NCBI GenBank assembly: GCA_021904315.1
Contig: CM038925.1
Span: forward strand, 808,501-872,500
Length of the DNA stretch: 64,000 bases
Origin: Sphagnum magellanicum
Lineage: Eukaryota; Streptophyta; Sphagnopsida; Sphagnales; Sphagnaceae
Reading direction: 5' to 3'
Part shown: positions 13,776-26,039 of the stretch, piece by piece
How the letters are laid out: each line of letters opens with the position of its first letter
How positions within the stretch are numbered: position 1 is the stretch's first letter
The notes under the pieces: model-generated
The model's input: the letters and a program-made list of their open reading frames with translations, nothing else
Database searches by the model: none
Told to the model about the DNA's origin: nothing
Translations under genes and position numbers: made by a program

Positions 13776-13987
13776 CTTCACCATTTGTAAATGTCCACCA
13801 GTCGATCTCCTTTCCTTTGTTTTGGTAAATCCTTTGGTATGGGATTTATGTTTGATATAAAGAACAAGAAAAATGATGATGACAAGTGCTAAGATGCCAC
13901 CTAACACAGGACCGATTATGATTATGAGTCGATTTTGTGTTGGATATTGATGACGGCCCTTGCAAAAATGGGTTTCCCGGAAGGTAC
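13763..13987 (-). CDS. Exon 8 of the receptor kinase: transmembrane exon with a 5-bp deletion
   Basis: In copy C the matching exon (56015-56232) reads without a break into a clear membrane span (GPVLGGILALVIVIFLVLYI) and a basic KHKSH stop-transfer segment. Here five bases are missing near 13930 and twelve are added nearer the 3' end. The net length change shifts the frame before the span, so the kinase could not be made in one piece with the ectodomain. Confidence 0.8.
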
Positions 13988-14121
13988 CTTGAAAGTTTAA
14001 TTTGTCAAATGTTGAACTAACAATAATTACCTTTTTTTCACATTGAACACAAATACATATATAACAATCTTTCTACAAAATTATTGGTAAAGATTTGGAT
14101 GTTTGATTGAAAAAAACTTAC

Positions 14122-14190
14122 GTGAAATTCCAATTCTTGGAGAGTAAAGTTGGGGGAATTGCGCCACTAAAATTGTTATTCCAAGCAAAC
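14122..14190 (-). CDS. Exon 7 of the receptor kinase: LRR
   Basis: This exon encodes NNNFSGAIPPTLLSKNWNF and joins exon 8 to give NFTYLPGNPFLQG, the end of the ectodomain. Copy C lacks three bases (one lysine) here but stays in frame. Confidence 0.8.
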
Positions 14191-14494
14191 CTTTTCCACA
14201 TTGTAAAGAGCCTAATGTCAAAATGATTTTGCCATTGAACTTTGTTGGACTCCTTTATCCAAGGTATCAAGTAATTCAAATTGTGTCATATGATATGAAT
14301 GTTTGGATTCTAGTGTTACATAATTCTAGAAATGAAAATGAGAAAATGTAAAACATAAATATTTGAAATGAAGTGCCCAAATATTATCTAGAAGTTTCCA
14401 TCATGAATAACTACTATTTTAATCTTGTTAATCAATATGAGATATTGATATATCAGCCAAAAAAATATTTTGAGAGATAAAGGGTAGCACTCGC

Positions 14495-14566
14495 AATTCA
14501 GATAGAAATTGCAAGTTAGCCAGCCAATTTGGGATTGTCCCAGATAGCGAATTGTTTTGCAAGAAC
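14495..14566 (-). CDS. Exon 6 of the receptor kinase: LRR with a GC donor
   Basis: A 72-bp LRR exon encoding LQNNSLSGTIPNWLANLQ. The donor reads GCGAGT here, while the copy at 56746-56817 has GTGAGT. GC-AG introns can be spliced, so this change alone need not be fatal. Confidence 0.8.
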
Positions 14567-14749
14567 CTATTTATTTATCAAAACACAATAGCACCATAAA
14601 TTTTTCAAAAAGTTTCCTGCATGTCTTTTTGTATCCATTTCTAGGTGTACAAATACCCAAAAAATCTAACTAAAATTTGAAAGTAAAGATCATGGGAAAA
14701 TCAACATGCATGCATATTGTTAATGATATTAGAAAACACAAATTCAAAC

Positions 14750-14785
14750 TCCCCCCCCTCCCTCCCCTCCCCTGCCCCGCCCCCA
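14750..14785. repeat. C-rich tract in the intron of the receptor kinase
   Basis: A C-rich run interrupted by T, G and A lies in intron 6. The same site in copy C (57000) is an almost pure C run of about 29. Confidence 0.85.
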
Positions 14786-16182
14786 AAACAATATTTAGGT
14801 TTTAGTGGCAGAGAAAGGATTGAACTACTGATTATCTATAAGTTTAAATGAGAGTAATTTAGAAAAATAAAGAATTGAAACTTAAAGTTTTGATGTACAA
14901 CATATATAGGATTAAATCTCATTGCCTCTTGAAAGTTGGAGGTGCATCTTGGTCTTTCAGTTCACCTCCAATTACCAAATCTACCAATGGGAGTGTCAAT
15001 TTCCTTATTACCTAGTTTTTTAGTACCTTCACAAATCACAAGGGCTTGACGGTTTAAGGGCCATTTATTGTTCCCAATGCTTCATTACAGGTCATGTGCA
15101 TAAATGTACATACTTAGTTCAAAACATATTGAAAGCCATCAACATGAGTGAATCAAAACCTTTTTCTACCATGTCCATAAGCTATAAACAAATTATGGAC
15201 AATGAAGAAATTAAAAGGTATTTTTTAGATAATTATTAGGTAATTATTTGTAGAATATATTCGATCAGATTATTGGTATGCAAACCAACTTGGGGCACCT
15301 ACACATGAGATATTTAGAAGGTGTTGAATTGAAGTGGATAAGGCAAAATTTGATCTAAGAAAACCAAAGTAATCATGTGAAAATATATTTAGTTTTGCAT
15401 TGAAATATGTAAGGTGGGGGTATGCACTCACAAATAATGTAAATTAGTTAAACGGTTTAGTAGAGGTAGCGAACTATACAAATCATTATAATCCAATGCA
15501 CTGCACATCACATAAAAGCACACCATTATGGAAAAACGAACTAAAATAAAATCATTGAAGTTATGCTATTTGCAATTATGATAAATCCTATTGCATTATA
15601 GCAATTGTCATGGCCAATTGTTTGCTACATAATAATCTATGAATCATAAGTTAGGGTTGGGTCATATTTCTAGAGGCTAATGATAATAACTGGCTAATCA
15701 TGTGACTATTTGTAAGTAAGCATATGGGTCTCAGTTATCCTATCACATTCTATATATATAGCCTTTACAAGGTTTTAATAATGTGTTCAAAGTTAAGTGC
15801 TAGTTCAACGTTGATAAAATTATTAATATTAAATTGTCATGGCATTGTAACACAATGTTTGATTATCACAATGTGTTACAATGTAATCAGAATATCATAT
15901 CAGTGATTGTATCAATATTTTGTTAATATTTAATTTTAAACACATTGTTCAAATGTTGTAAAAGCACTAAACCTTTTAGGGGGCAAGTACAACAACTTAC
16001 CAAGACTCACACCACAAAGATCAGCATTCTATTGGTTTAAATAGAAAAGTAGATGCCTGAAATTGCAATGTGATCCATGATTTGATGAATCTCAGAAGAG
16101 TTCACTGACCAAAAGAGGAAAAAAAAAGAAACAGTTTAGGTTATAATAATCCAGTACAATACTGGACATGAAAGTTACTCAC

Positions 16183-16254
16183 AGGCTGGTGAGACTCAGG
16201 ACATTACCAAAGCTGGGAGAAATGGGCCCAGTTGGATTGTACCCTGAAAGATTC
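16183..16254 (-). CDS. Exon 5 of the receptor kinase: LRR
   Basis: A 72-bp exon, the standard size of one LRR, encodes NLSGYNPTGPISPSFGNV then LSLTSL. Splice sites are canonical, and it joins exon 6 to give LFLQNNSLSGTIP. Copy C stops matching about 35 bp to the left of this exon. Confidence 0.82.
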
Positions 16255-17748
16255 CTGTCAACCATCACAATAAGAGGTCCCAATTTTACAAGGAGTTAGA
16301 CATCATAGCATGGAAGTCTTGCCAGATGTAAAATGTTCGTGGAGAAGGGCAGGTCGAAAATTTAAAAGATTTGAAAATTATGCCAAACTTACATCTCAAA
16401 AATTATTTTAAGTTTATTTTCTGTGAATATGGTCAAGGTTTGGGAAAAGACGTAGTTAATTGATTTTTGTTATGAGGAGTCAAACATCATTAATCAATTT
16501 TGTTAATATGTCTGGATGCATTAACTGTTAATTCAGGGTTTTTCATGGATCAAACATGGGAAAAGGTTAAGAACCTTCAAGAAACTAGTTAAAACTTAAG
16601 GTTGTTCACAACCCTGAAGTTGGAACTCCAAAGATTATCATTTGGATCCAATGGAGTGCATGACCTCAAATAAATCATTCAATTACCAATTGTCAGACCC
16701 AGCTAAAATTAGCAACAAGTAGTCCCTCAAATTGTATTGTAGGTGGAACTGAACACAATTTAAACATTCTGTCTATGCCAACTTTAAGTTATGCCAAACT
16801 TGTTTTCCAGTTGGAAGAAAGACATCTTACATTTGATTTGGTTCCTTGCCAGTTCTTTACACATGTGAAGGCCCTTAAATGGGGCATAACCAAGATTTGG
16901 AATCTTGGGGCATTACCTACCACAAAACTCCCCCCACTTTTTCCATGTGATAGTTGGGTATTTTGAATCTTTTTGAATCTTGTCCTGTAATACCGAGCAG
17001 GTATCGAGAGGAAATAAAGAAATTAAAATTTGGTCTTTACACTTGGTAAAGTCCTTGGCAGTGGGCTTTACCTGCATCATACCTACATTTGGCTCTTTAG
17101 TGACCCTTATTCTGGTACAGCCTGCTGCCTTGGGCTTCACTGTACACTTTACTTGGGAAAGGTGTAATGCAGGGTCAACCTTGAGGGGCCAAACTTTACA
17201 GGGCATAACACTGCCATGGGTTTTTTTTTTAAAAAATCGTGATACCTTGTGGGTATTGGATGGGTACCCACCAGGTATCACAGGGAAAAGGTAACCAACA
17301 CAGGCAGGCATTTAAAAGAATTACACTAGAAAAATTGGCATAGGTTTTTTATGTTTACATCAGAGGTCTCAGGTTTGGAAGAAGTTTGTCCTGAAGGAGG
17401 TATTGTCAACTGGAAACTTCATGAAATATTTCCTATTTTAACTGTTGCTGGTTTGATGTTTAAACTTTCCACAAAGGAGCAGAGCTAGTATGTGACAATC
17501 AGTTTGTTTTATTTTTCTTTTTTCATTATTTCATTTTGAAATTTCATTTTGAAAAATATAATATTACTAAATATTTCAAAAGATATTTCATTTTCCTTTC
17601 AAAAAAAATTTTGATCTTTGAGAAAAAATATTTTTTGAAAATTTCAGCATGTCTAAAAAAAATAATATTCTTGTCAAACCTGCCCATCAACTATGGTATC
17701 CTACACTGTCAACCAAATATTATCGAGTAAAAGACGAAAATTACTCAC
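16255..17748 (-). other. Intron 4 of the receptor kinase, with an unassigned GC-richer block
   Basis: The intron between exons 4 and 5 holds a block at about 16880-17320 that is open on both strands (132 and 104 codons). It contains repeated GGTATC and TTTAC-type motifs and looks like an old mobile element. I cannot name it, and neither open frame resembles a family I know. Confidence 0.4.
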
Positions 17749-17878
17749 ACTGCTGTAATTGAAAGGACGGAGTTGATGTCTGGGCTACAAGTAACCCAGG
17801 GATGAGGAACTGGAACACAGGGATCGCCAGTCCAATCGGTAAGGTTCATACTTAATTTGATCTCCTCAATAGCGATTG
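17749..17878 (-). CDS. Exon 4 of the receptor kinase: GDPC motif before the LRRs
   Basis: The exon encodes EEIKLSMNLTDWTGDPCVP followed by a WVTCS segment, the cysteine-pair motif that precedes the leucine-rich repeats in this family. It is 130 bp, in phase with exons 3 and 5, and has canonical splice sites. Confidence 0.85.
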
Positions 17879-18043
17879 CTGCATGCACATCCCACACTAG
17901 TTGCAGTCAGCTGTCACAATCTCAAGATCAATTTGTCACCCAGTTTAAGGGCCCGCTATTTTTCATCCAAGGATAGTTAATGGAAAGTTTGGGATTTAGG
18001 TGCGTCAAACGATCATTTTTAGAGGGATATTAGATAATTATTC

Positions 18044-18070
18044 AACTTATATATATATATATATATATAA
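18044..18070. repeat. AT dinucleotide microsatellite
   Basis: A run of about ten AT units lies in intron 3 of the receptor kinase. Confidence 0.85.
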
Positions 18071-18557
18071 ATAAATTATGATATATTATTTCAAATTATT
18101 ACATACTTTGTATTACAATTAAATTGATTTTTTCAATTAAAAAGTCCTATTTTAAACCTAATTAATTTATTATTTTTACTCAACAAACAATATATTGCAC
18201 GCTACATTTTTACTCCTATATATATATTTTAAAAATTTACTAGCGTACCCCCAGGGTCTTTTTGGGGTGCATAGCTGAGGGTGCAAGGTGGTGTGCTAGT
18301 CCAAATCTAACATTTCCTGGGTTTAATTTGGTCACATAGATGCCTCGCTCAAGAAGCTGAAGGTGCTAACGTGGGCGCTGGTTCTAATCTTCCGATAGAT
18401 CAATCTCATGTGAACCCCTGTTTCTATCACAGAGAGTCTGTGTTTCAATTTTCAGCGAGGAAGTTAGGCCACTTCTGGCGACCAGCATAAGGCTATGACT
18501 CGGAAGCGAAGGAAAATTATCAGTGTTTACAGCCTCACAGCAAGATCAATAACTCAC

Positions 18558-19078
18558 CGTCCTCATTGTTTGTCATTGTGGTGATCGGGTTTGTGCTCAT
18601 TTCCCAATTCTCTAGAGCATTCACGATAGGACCGAGAGGACTGGAAACAGTTTGATTTGGATACAGAACAATATCCGCTCCAGGGGTGTAGGAGAGTCCC
18701 CAATTAATGTCAAAAACAGCACTGAACAGACCGCTTAAGCTGTCGGAGTATAGATTTAGGAGAATGTCTCCTGGATTACTAGTAGGTACATGTATGTAAA
18801 AAATCCGTGAACTAGCATTGGCAGTTGAATTTAATTCAGCAAAGTAGAACGACAATATATATTCATAGTTGTAGTTGTCTGGGAAGGTGATTGTGATGTT
18901 GCCACTGCTTGTCAGGGCAGTATCCATCACTGTTGCAGGGGGTTCGCCAAATATTCCGTTGCCATCACCGACTATTTTGCTTGCAACTAAACTTTGCAGT
19001 GGCGAGGTACTCTGTATAAACGTTGAGTTCGACCCTTGAAGTGGAAACCAATATCGATCAAATTCATCATCGGGATGT
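18558..19078 (-). CDS. Exon 3 of the receptor kinase: second part of the malectin-like domain
   Basis: The 521-bp exon opens with HPDDEFDRYWFP and includes a conserved NITITFPDNY/YYFAELN-like strand pattern and a late INALE-like segment (NALENWEM) where this domain normally ends. Acceptor and donor (GTGAGT) are canonical. No stop or frame break is present, so the ectodomain is better kept than the kinase. Confidence 0.88.
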
Positions 19079-19744
19079 CTGCAATAACCAAAAATGCAAT
19101 CCAAACAGAATGAGAAGTAATCAACAACCGCTTGTGGACAATTTACATGTACGTCAAGGGAATAATTCGGTGTCGATAGGACTAAGATACATCGAAGAAG
19201 TGACACGTAAATTGGATCAAGATAAGAACAATTTGTGTTTAGTTTAGTGAGTCGCGCCGACAACCTAGTGTATAGGAGAAGGACCAGTCTTGAGCTCATT
19301 CTGTATTCCTCGGTGCCTGGAAACCTCGGTCCTGCCTTTCTACTTTCCTCCTCCTCTGAGCGTGGGTTTTTTCTTTGAAAGGATGATGGGTTCGCTGGTG
19401 AGGATAAAGTGGGAGGTCCCACTGAATTTAGGAATGACAAATTACTATTGTATTGCCTTTATTAATTAGACGTTTTTCCTGCGCCAGTGCTTTACATATC
19501 GAAAACTTCAGCGAAGACGTTGATCAGGAACCATATTTTCTCACACAATGACCATTCGTGAAATGTTGTTATTCTAAAAGGATTTACTATGCCCTTCCTG
19601 CAATTGTTGGATGAAATCGTCTGAGGATCTTTCGAGCTCAGTAATAATTTAATCCTAATTCAGGCTACTGTAGTTTGATCTCTACGTGAAGGGCCAACCG
19701 GCCACGTTGGAAAGCACATAGTTTGGCTGAAAATTATGACATAC

Positions 19745-20309
19745 CTGACGAGTCCGTCTCCACCAAAGTTCAGCCTGTATTTTGTCTCGAAGTATATCCT
19801 TTGACTACCATACAGGAAGGCATACACAGCACTGTTGAAGAAATCAGCCGGCAGAAACGAAAAAGATATCGCAGAAATAAACGGAACTGAGTTAGAGGAG
19901 TCCCGTAATAGGCAGAGAAATGTTACGTTAGAAACAGACGCGACCATAAACTCATGGTACACAAATATGGCAGCGTTATCAAAGGCAACGTTGGCGACTA
20001 TAGTCCCGTCTATAGCCATCTGAAAACTCGGGAGCGTGGTACCATTGTCATAATTACCATAGAAAAAGGTTCCTCTTATCAGGTACGTAGAGTTTGGCAA
20101 TACTGGAAAGCTGTAACAGTTTTTGGCTCGAGTATCAGGAAAGTATCTAACGGTTGTAAACTCGGAAAAGTTTGCATAAATTGATGTTGCACTTGGGACA
20201 TTTGCGTTTACACCAGTTGTTATATACTCAGGAGCATCAGGGACCCATGATATATTTGTGATACTGTCAACATAGCTGGCCACCGAACCGCAGTCGACAA
20301 AGACGGATC
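19745..20309 (-). CDS. Exon 2 of the receptor kinase: first part of the malectin-like domain
   Basis: The 565-bp exon is open throughout. It starts GSVFVDCGS, contains ISWVPDAPEYITTG, then RYFPDTRAKNCYSFPV and an RGTFFYGNYDNG block, all hallmarks of the plant malectin-like carbohydrate-binding fold. Several N-x-S/T sites fit an extracellular domain. Both splice sites are canonical, and the exon ends in phase 2 at GLVR, continuing in exon 3. Confidence 0.9.
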
Positions 20310-21114
20310 CTGCCAATAGGAGAAAGAAAAAGAGTGAAAGTTTTCAGAATTTTATACTCGGATTATGAAAGGCTACACACATGGTGACCACTAAGAACTG
20401 AAGTGTCAGACCTTTGAGATAACACAGCTGAATCAGATCCCTGACTCTTTGAAATACGTACTAGACATCTGGTTACGCTAGAGTTTGCAAGTTGCCACCA
20501 AGTTTGGCAGTCGATAATGCTCACCTTGTTTCATTGATTCCTTATTTTAAGTGGTAGGTAAGGCCCGGAGGCGTTACCAGAATGAGGAGTATATCAGAGG
20601 CAGAGCCTAGAGTGGATTCCAAATCCCGGTTACGTCCCCGTGTGAGAACCTTAACGCACGTCAAGAACTGGCGAGGAACCTTATGAAGTGTAGGAAGCTT
20701 GCTAAAAACGAAATGCCTAGCTACCTGGCAGCGGAAATAGTCTTACCTTTGTAAGTGCCCTCCAACTACACTAAGAATTTTCGCCAGTTCTGGAAGCGTT
20801 TTTGGCTCACCCAGGCTAGGTGGATGATAGGCTTGAAATCAAACTCTGGACAGCGTTCCGAGATCAAGAACCAATGCTTCGTCAACAATACTAGGATGCG
20901 GGTCTTGGCAAAGAATTCCAAGAACACTAGTTGAAGCCTTTCTTTTAATAGCATCCTATGTCGCTAGTAACGTCAGTTTTCCATCTCATGTTCAAGAAAC
21001 AATACAGGCATATAAGGAAACCAAAATCGAGTTTTTATCCTGGAACAGGAGTGTTACAAACTACACGAAAGGGGCGCAAAAATCAGAGACGGTATGTATT
21101 AAAGTGAAACAAAC

Positions 21115-21226
21115 CTTGAATTTGAGCCCACACGCCTGGAGCGCTGGAGAGAGTGCACACTAGAGCTTCCAGCACTGCAATCAACAACGTCAGCATCGCC
21201 GTCCAGATTCTCTTTGGTTTGTCCAT
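21115..21226 (-). CDS. Exon 1 of the receptor kinase: start codon and signal peptide
   Basis: The start MDKPKRIW is followed by a hydrophobic core (AMLTLLIAVLEALVCTL) and a likely cleavage region ending AQIQ. The donor after it is GTTTGT. Joining to exon 2 in phase 1 gives AQIQGSVFVDCG, the usual start of a mature malectin-like ectodomain in this family. This supports the choice of ATG over the upstream in-frame methionine. Confidence 0.8.
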
Positions 21227-23664
21227 GGATCCACACTTCAAATGACAGATGATCTGGACCTCGTCACTGCACACTGCACCAGTCAACATAAAACCTGCTT
21301 GCAAACGAAGCTTTGTTGTGAGCTCAGTAATTTGTATCCCTCTCGTGAAGAAGCCTCGCAACTCTCAGACACAATCTGTAAGTTTGTAACTGCGGCCAGG
21401 CCTTTCGTTTCTTTGCTCTACAGCTGCCAACTTCCAAGTGCTGATAAGGCCAAGTTTGGACCACAAGAATTGATGGAATCGGTACCCGTGATTGTAGGCC
21501 GCCCGTACTACGGACGGTATCAAGAAAACGGTAGGGAGAGAAAAGAAAGGCAAAGCAAAGATTCCTCTTTGGTTGACTTTTTAAACCAAGGGAGAAAAGA
21601 ATAATCTTCTTAAGGTCTGTTCACACTTGGTGTTAGGGACTCTAGTGTTGAGTCCCTTAAACACCATTCCCCCCTCGCCCCCCCTCCAAGAAGCTTTGTT
21701 TTTAATTAAGTTTTGAATGGTTTGGCTTAAGCATTGAGCAACCCAAATGGATGGCAAATGTGTTTATGTACATATTCTTGGTTAGGTGTTGATTGCCAAA
21801 ACACAGATGTTATAAATATGTTGATCACACAAACTGAGATGTTGTAAACATGTTGATCGCCAAAAATGCCTACTTTTAAAATTTGATGATTGCCAAAATA
21901 CACAGACACAAATATTCCTCATCACCTAATAACCAATTTCATTAAAAAACCATAGCCAGAAAGCAAAACAAAATAACTAATGGATGCCTAAAATTGCACC
22001 CTGGAAAATGGATGTGTGGTAAACTTTGATCTGCCATGTACATGGCAATAGCCTTTCCGGCCTCGACACATTTTTGAAAAAGAAAAACCCTAGTAACATG
22101 GCTAGGTAATAGACTGCAAAATGAATTTGATCAAAATAGTTCCTAGAGAGTGCGGTTAAGTCTCCGGCTGCCACCTACACAAACGCCTGAAACCTCGTGA
22201 GATTCCCAGCATAGTCCTAGCTTGCTAACTTGGGCCCAGTACAAGTGAAAAAGAAGAGAAAAACCCTGTAAAGGGCATCCAGTGTCCCTCATCCCAGCCG
22301 CCTCGCAAGGGACCAGTACATGCTAGGGACCAGTACATGTTGAGTGAACACGTCATGATGCTTGATTCCTTCTTATCGTTGCTCTTTACTATCACAAAAA
22401 GAAAATATTCCACAAATTCAAACATTTAAAATATATATTTATAGTCCAGAAACGCCGATTCTGATGAAACCCTGTCAAACTTTATAAAAAGAAAGCACCC
22501 AAGCAAGGGAGAAAAAAAGAAATAAGGGACAAGGACCAAAGTCCAGGCAAGCATACAGCCCAAAAGAGGCGGGCCACAAGGAGGTAAGGGAACCACTAAG
22601 TACCGAAACTTTCACCAGTTCCTTGAAGCATATCAACTGAAAAAAGGGAAGGTAAACCTGACTAAGTTTAGAAGAACGCTCCCCTGCTGATTCCTTTTAT
22701 CATTGCTGTTCACCATCACAAATTTAGAAAAATATTCCACAAATCCAATTGTAGGGACTCAGCAGGTGGTGCTTGGTCATGGCCTCCTAGTAGAAAATCT
22801 ATTTCTTGATTTTAAGCAACTAAACCCCTGGATGAGATCCTCTCTCTAGGATCCTTGGTATTTTCTCTGCAAAATTTTAGCCAGTTCTTTTTTTCAAAAT
22901 GGTTAAAAACTTGTGTTTTTCTGGTTTTCTAGTTACCAAATGTTCTTTGAGAAATCTCCAGATTTCTCTAGTAGGTTTTAGCATGTAGCAAAAATGTGAA
23001 AGATGCCTCAACTTTTTTTCTTTCAAATCCTATTTATAACACAAATTTTTTTTGGCTAAACTGTCTTATGGATGATGGCCACTTCAGCTACATCACAAAA
23101 ATGAAGAAAACAAAAAATCTGAATACCTCTAGCTAAACCCCTTAGAAGGTTACTAAAGTGCTTTAAAACCTTGTTAAATGACATAGTATAGTATGACTCA
23201 TATTAATTTGTTGTGTGGCCGGGGGACCCCAAAAGTTCAATTTTTCCCCTTTTTGTTGGCCCATCCCAAATTAATTTAATGAAGGTTTGGACAGTCCAAA
23301 AATAGGTATATTGTGGCCTCCTCCTTTTAAGGCTGGTACTCAGGTTAAAGGAGTTTTTATTTTTTCCCAATTTTTTGATATTGCTCAAGTGACGATCATC
23401 CATAAGTACATTTAACCAAGTTTGGCACTATTCAAAGTACAAAAGTAGAAAATCTTAAGCACCCTTTCATGTTGTAAGCAATTGTGACAATTTTTGGCAA
23501 AGATTTTTAATTTTTAAAAATTTTGTTGAATTTTCCAATTTAAAACAGGGAATTTGTGACAGAATATTTTTTCAAAAGGTTTTTCACAAAATGGCAAAAC
23601 TTCATCACCAAAAGAATCACTAAGTAAACCTTAAGGCAAAGGACATGGGAGAAAGTAAGGTGCT

Positions 23665-23765
23665 ATTGGGAACATGTTAAGGAACACATTAAAAATTGAA
23701 GGAACATGTTGGGGGAACATATTGGTAACTTAAGGAACATGTTGAGAACATGATGGGAACACAAT
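23665..23765. repeat. Cluster of GGAACATGTT-like motifs
   Basis: Six imperfect copies of GGAACA(T/C)(G/A)TT-like words lie within about 100 bp. The spacing is irregular, so this is a degenerate short tandem repeat and not a defined array. Confidence 0.6.
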
Positions 23766-24483
23766 GGGTTCAACAAAAATCTAAAAAGGGAGACGAATGT
23801 ACTTCCAAAGCAGGAATTTGCCAATTCTAATTACAACATACCCTTGGTCTTGCCAATGTAACTTTTTTTTCATGCCACATGTCACCATCTCATGCAAAAG
23901 TCATAAAGAATCAAGGGTCAAAAGAGGAATTAAGGTTTGAGGGCTTTGCCTGTTGCTGTGGCACGAAAGGTCTTCAAAGATAAGTGACATCCTTCAACTG
24001 TCAGCACCTTAAAATGCACACCTATTTTGTCTGTTAAAGTGTGGGATATATGGCTTAATATACTTAACTAACCAACCATAGTTATTCATGTTAATAACAT
24101 ATTTAGGGTTGAAGGTGGGCCCAAATACTACTCTTACTTATATAAAATAATTGGTGTCTGCACATGCTGGATTCGGTAATTCGTGATTGGCTGGAGCTGC
24201 CCCCACCTCCTTGAGAGCCCCCAGCCAAAGCGAGCGGCAATTGATATCTCCATTGGAGATTGCTATTTTCACATTGAGCTCAAATGGAATGTTCTTACGA
24301 ACCATCATCTATAATTTTTTAAACTTTGGGGGTGGGTAGGATGCCTTTTTTGGGTCAACTATGCCTTTTATTAGGCAAGACTACAAGTTGCATTCACTTA
24401 TTCATCCCATTTTTTTTTAAAAGAACTTTGAATAGGTAGATTTTTTGTAGGATACCCCCCAAATTGTTTTTTTGGGAAGGGGG

Positions 24484-24518
24484 CGGGGGGGGGGGGGGGG
24501 GGGGGGGGGAGGGGGGTA
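24484..24518. repeat. Poly-G tract
   Basis: A run of more than 25 G, broken only near its ends. It is the same class of homopolymer as the C runs at 6860 and 57000. The proline-rich frame on the other strand is an artefact of it. Confidence 0.9.
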
Positions 24519-24649
24519 TTCTTGCATCTAATAATAATATCATATATTGTAATACCTTGGCAGGTTGAACCAATGTTTGTCAAATAATTAATTAGTTTAA
24601 AAATTAAAAAAAGAACATACCTTGGTAGCAAGCTTCAAAAATTGTTTGT

Positions 24650-24670
24650 CAAATAAATAAATAAATAAAT
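24650..24670. repeat. AAAT microsatellite
   Basis: About five AAAT units lie in a row in intergenic DNA. Confidence 0.8.
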
Positions 24671-25793
24671 GACATGAAAAATCATTTCAACCAAAAAGAA
24701 TTTTCTTGAATGTTCAATATTTTCTTTCAGAATTTTTTTGTTACTTGGGAGGGGGCAAAAAATAAAATTGAAAATTTCAACATTTCTGAAAAAATATATA
24801 AATTAGTGTGGAAAACTGCCAAGGTAGTAGTAGGGTATATACTATTAAAAGCCAATATACCCATCATCTATCTCTCTTGCAAATGATGTCCCCACCCACC
24901 CCCAAAAGAAAAAAAAGGTTTTGGGTTTTGGCGTTTGGTGTGTGTGAAAAAAATAAAACACACACACAATATACACACACAAGTTGTGGAAAAAAAGAGT
25001 GCCTTTTTACACAGCATTCATTTGATGGGTAGAAGTGGACAAAATGGACTTTGATACATAACACTTTAGTCTTTTGCTTATTTGATCATTTTGCTTGCAA
25101 AATGGGTTTACAGACTGGTCTGAGTATAGATAAAAGGATTAGCAACTATTCTTGTGATGACAGAGCACCAATGGTTTGAACATAGAGAATCAACTTGTTT
25201 TTTAATTTAATAAGTATGTGTGGTCTGTGTCATTGGCCCAAGTGTTAACGCGTCCTCAACTGATTTTTCCTTCCAAAACCTGGTTTTTTGGAATTTATTT
25301 GAATTTTCTGCAGCAGATATCAATTTAAAATCAATATTTCCCACATTTTGAATTACCAAATAAATTCCAATAAATCCTGCTCATCAAGAACTTTCCAAGA
25401 ACACCAAAGCCACATTCCAATTCCTCCATGATTTTCAGCTACAATTTAATTTAATTTTCAGTGAAAAACTCATTCAATATTCAAGAACTTTTGCACCACA
25501 GGTCCAAATTTCATGGAACCAAGCACATGCACCCCTCCTCCTTGAGAGCTTTCAAAAGACACCAAGAACACAATCTGAAGCATCCTGGTTTAGTGAATCT
25601 CATAATTATAAAACAAACTACCTTCCTTCATAAATAGATTACAAAGCTTACTCTTTAATTAATTTCAAACCATTATGAGATTATTTGCTTGAACTAATTA
25701 GAGCATTTTCAAGGCACAATTAACTCAATCAAAAGAGACATTCAGTTATGAATGAAAAGAAAACCAAGCCATTCAAAGCACATTTTAAAACTT

Positions 25794-25920
25794 TACACTA
25801 AAAAAAAAGTGGCAATTTATGAAAGGTAATTGCAACTAGTTTTTAGTCATATACATCACATGCAACTAAAAATTGATTAGTCCTTTTGAACAAGTCAAAT
25901 GTGTTTGTAGTTGTAGACGA
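25794..25920. mobile_element. Probable terminus of a second CACTA-like family
   Basis: The motif CACTAAAAAAAAAGTGGCAA is followed by a segment with GCAACTAGTTTTTAGT and GCAACTAAAAATTGATTAG. The same order follows the clean CACTACTAGAAAAAT terminus at 34756. No matching right end or target duplication was found. Confidence 0.5.
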
Positions 25921-26039
25921 CGGATGAAATCAAAATCAAAATATACATGTTCATCCATATGCCAACTGTATGGTCTATGCATCTAGCATGCGATAAACAT
26001 GCGACTATAGATTTCTTTAATGAATAAAAAATTCACATT

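Larger units (their letters stand above)
10049..21226 (-). pseudogene. Malectin-like LRR receptor-like serine/threonine kinase, 14 exons, with disabling lesions
   Basis: Exons, 5' to 3': 21115-21226, 19745-20309, 18558-19078, 17749-17878, 16183-16254, 14495-14566, 14122-14190, 13763-13987, 12855-13030, 11999-12125, 11747-11821, 11334-11526, 10970-11105, 10049-10332. Repaired phases would give about 920 residues, close to Arabidopsis At1g67720, its likely family (LRR-I receptor kinases). Order: signal peptide, malectin-like ectodomain, GDPC motif, LRRs, one membrane span, kinase with GKGGFG, VAIK, HRDVK and DFG. It would act at the plasma membrane in signalling; the ligand is unknown. Lesions: a 5-bp deletion in exon 8 just before the membrane span, a 1-bp deletion in exon 14 giving a stop soon after HRPIM, donor AT in place of GT after exon 12, and donor GC after exon 6. 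Assembly error could explain the indels, but not easily all four. Confidence 0.8.
21227..25793. other. Upstream region of the receptor kinase and intergenic DNA
   Basis: The first few hundred bases should hold the kinase promoter and 5' leader, but I see no secure TATA box. Further on there are only short repeats: a doubled GGGACCAGTACATG (22310-22335), two related blocks ending in a shared AATATTCCACAAAT motif (about 22345-22425 and 22683-22745), and a cluster of GGAACATGTT-like motifs (23665-23765). No exon is recognised. Confidence 0.45.

Noticed and set aside
16913..17311. Open frames of 132 and 104 codons on opposite strands
   Set aside because: They lie inside intron 4 of the receptor kinase, overlap each other, and show no domain or codon pattern of a gene.
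21242..21604. 120-codon plus-strand frame upstream of the receptor kinase
   Set aside because: It covers the leader and promoter side of a minus-strand gene and has no recognisable domain.
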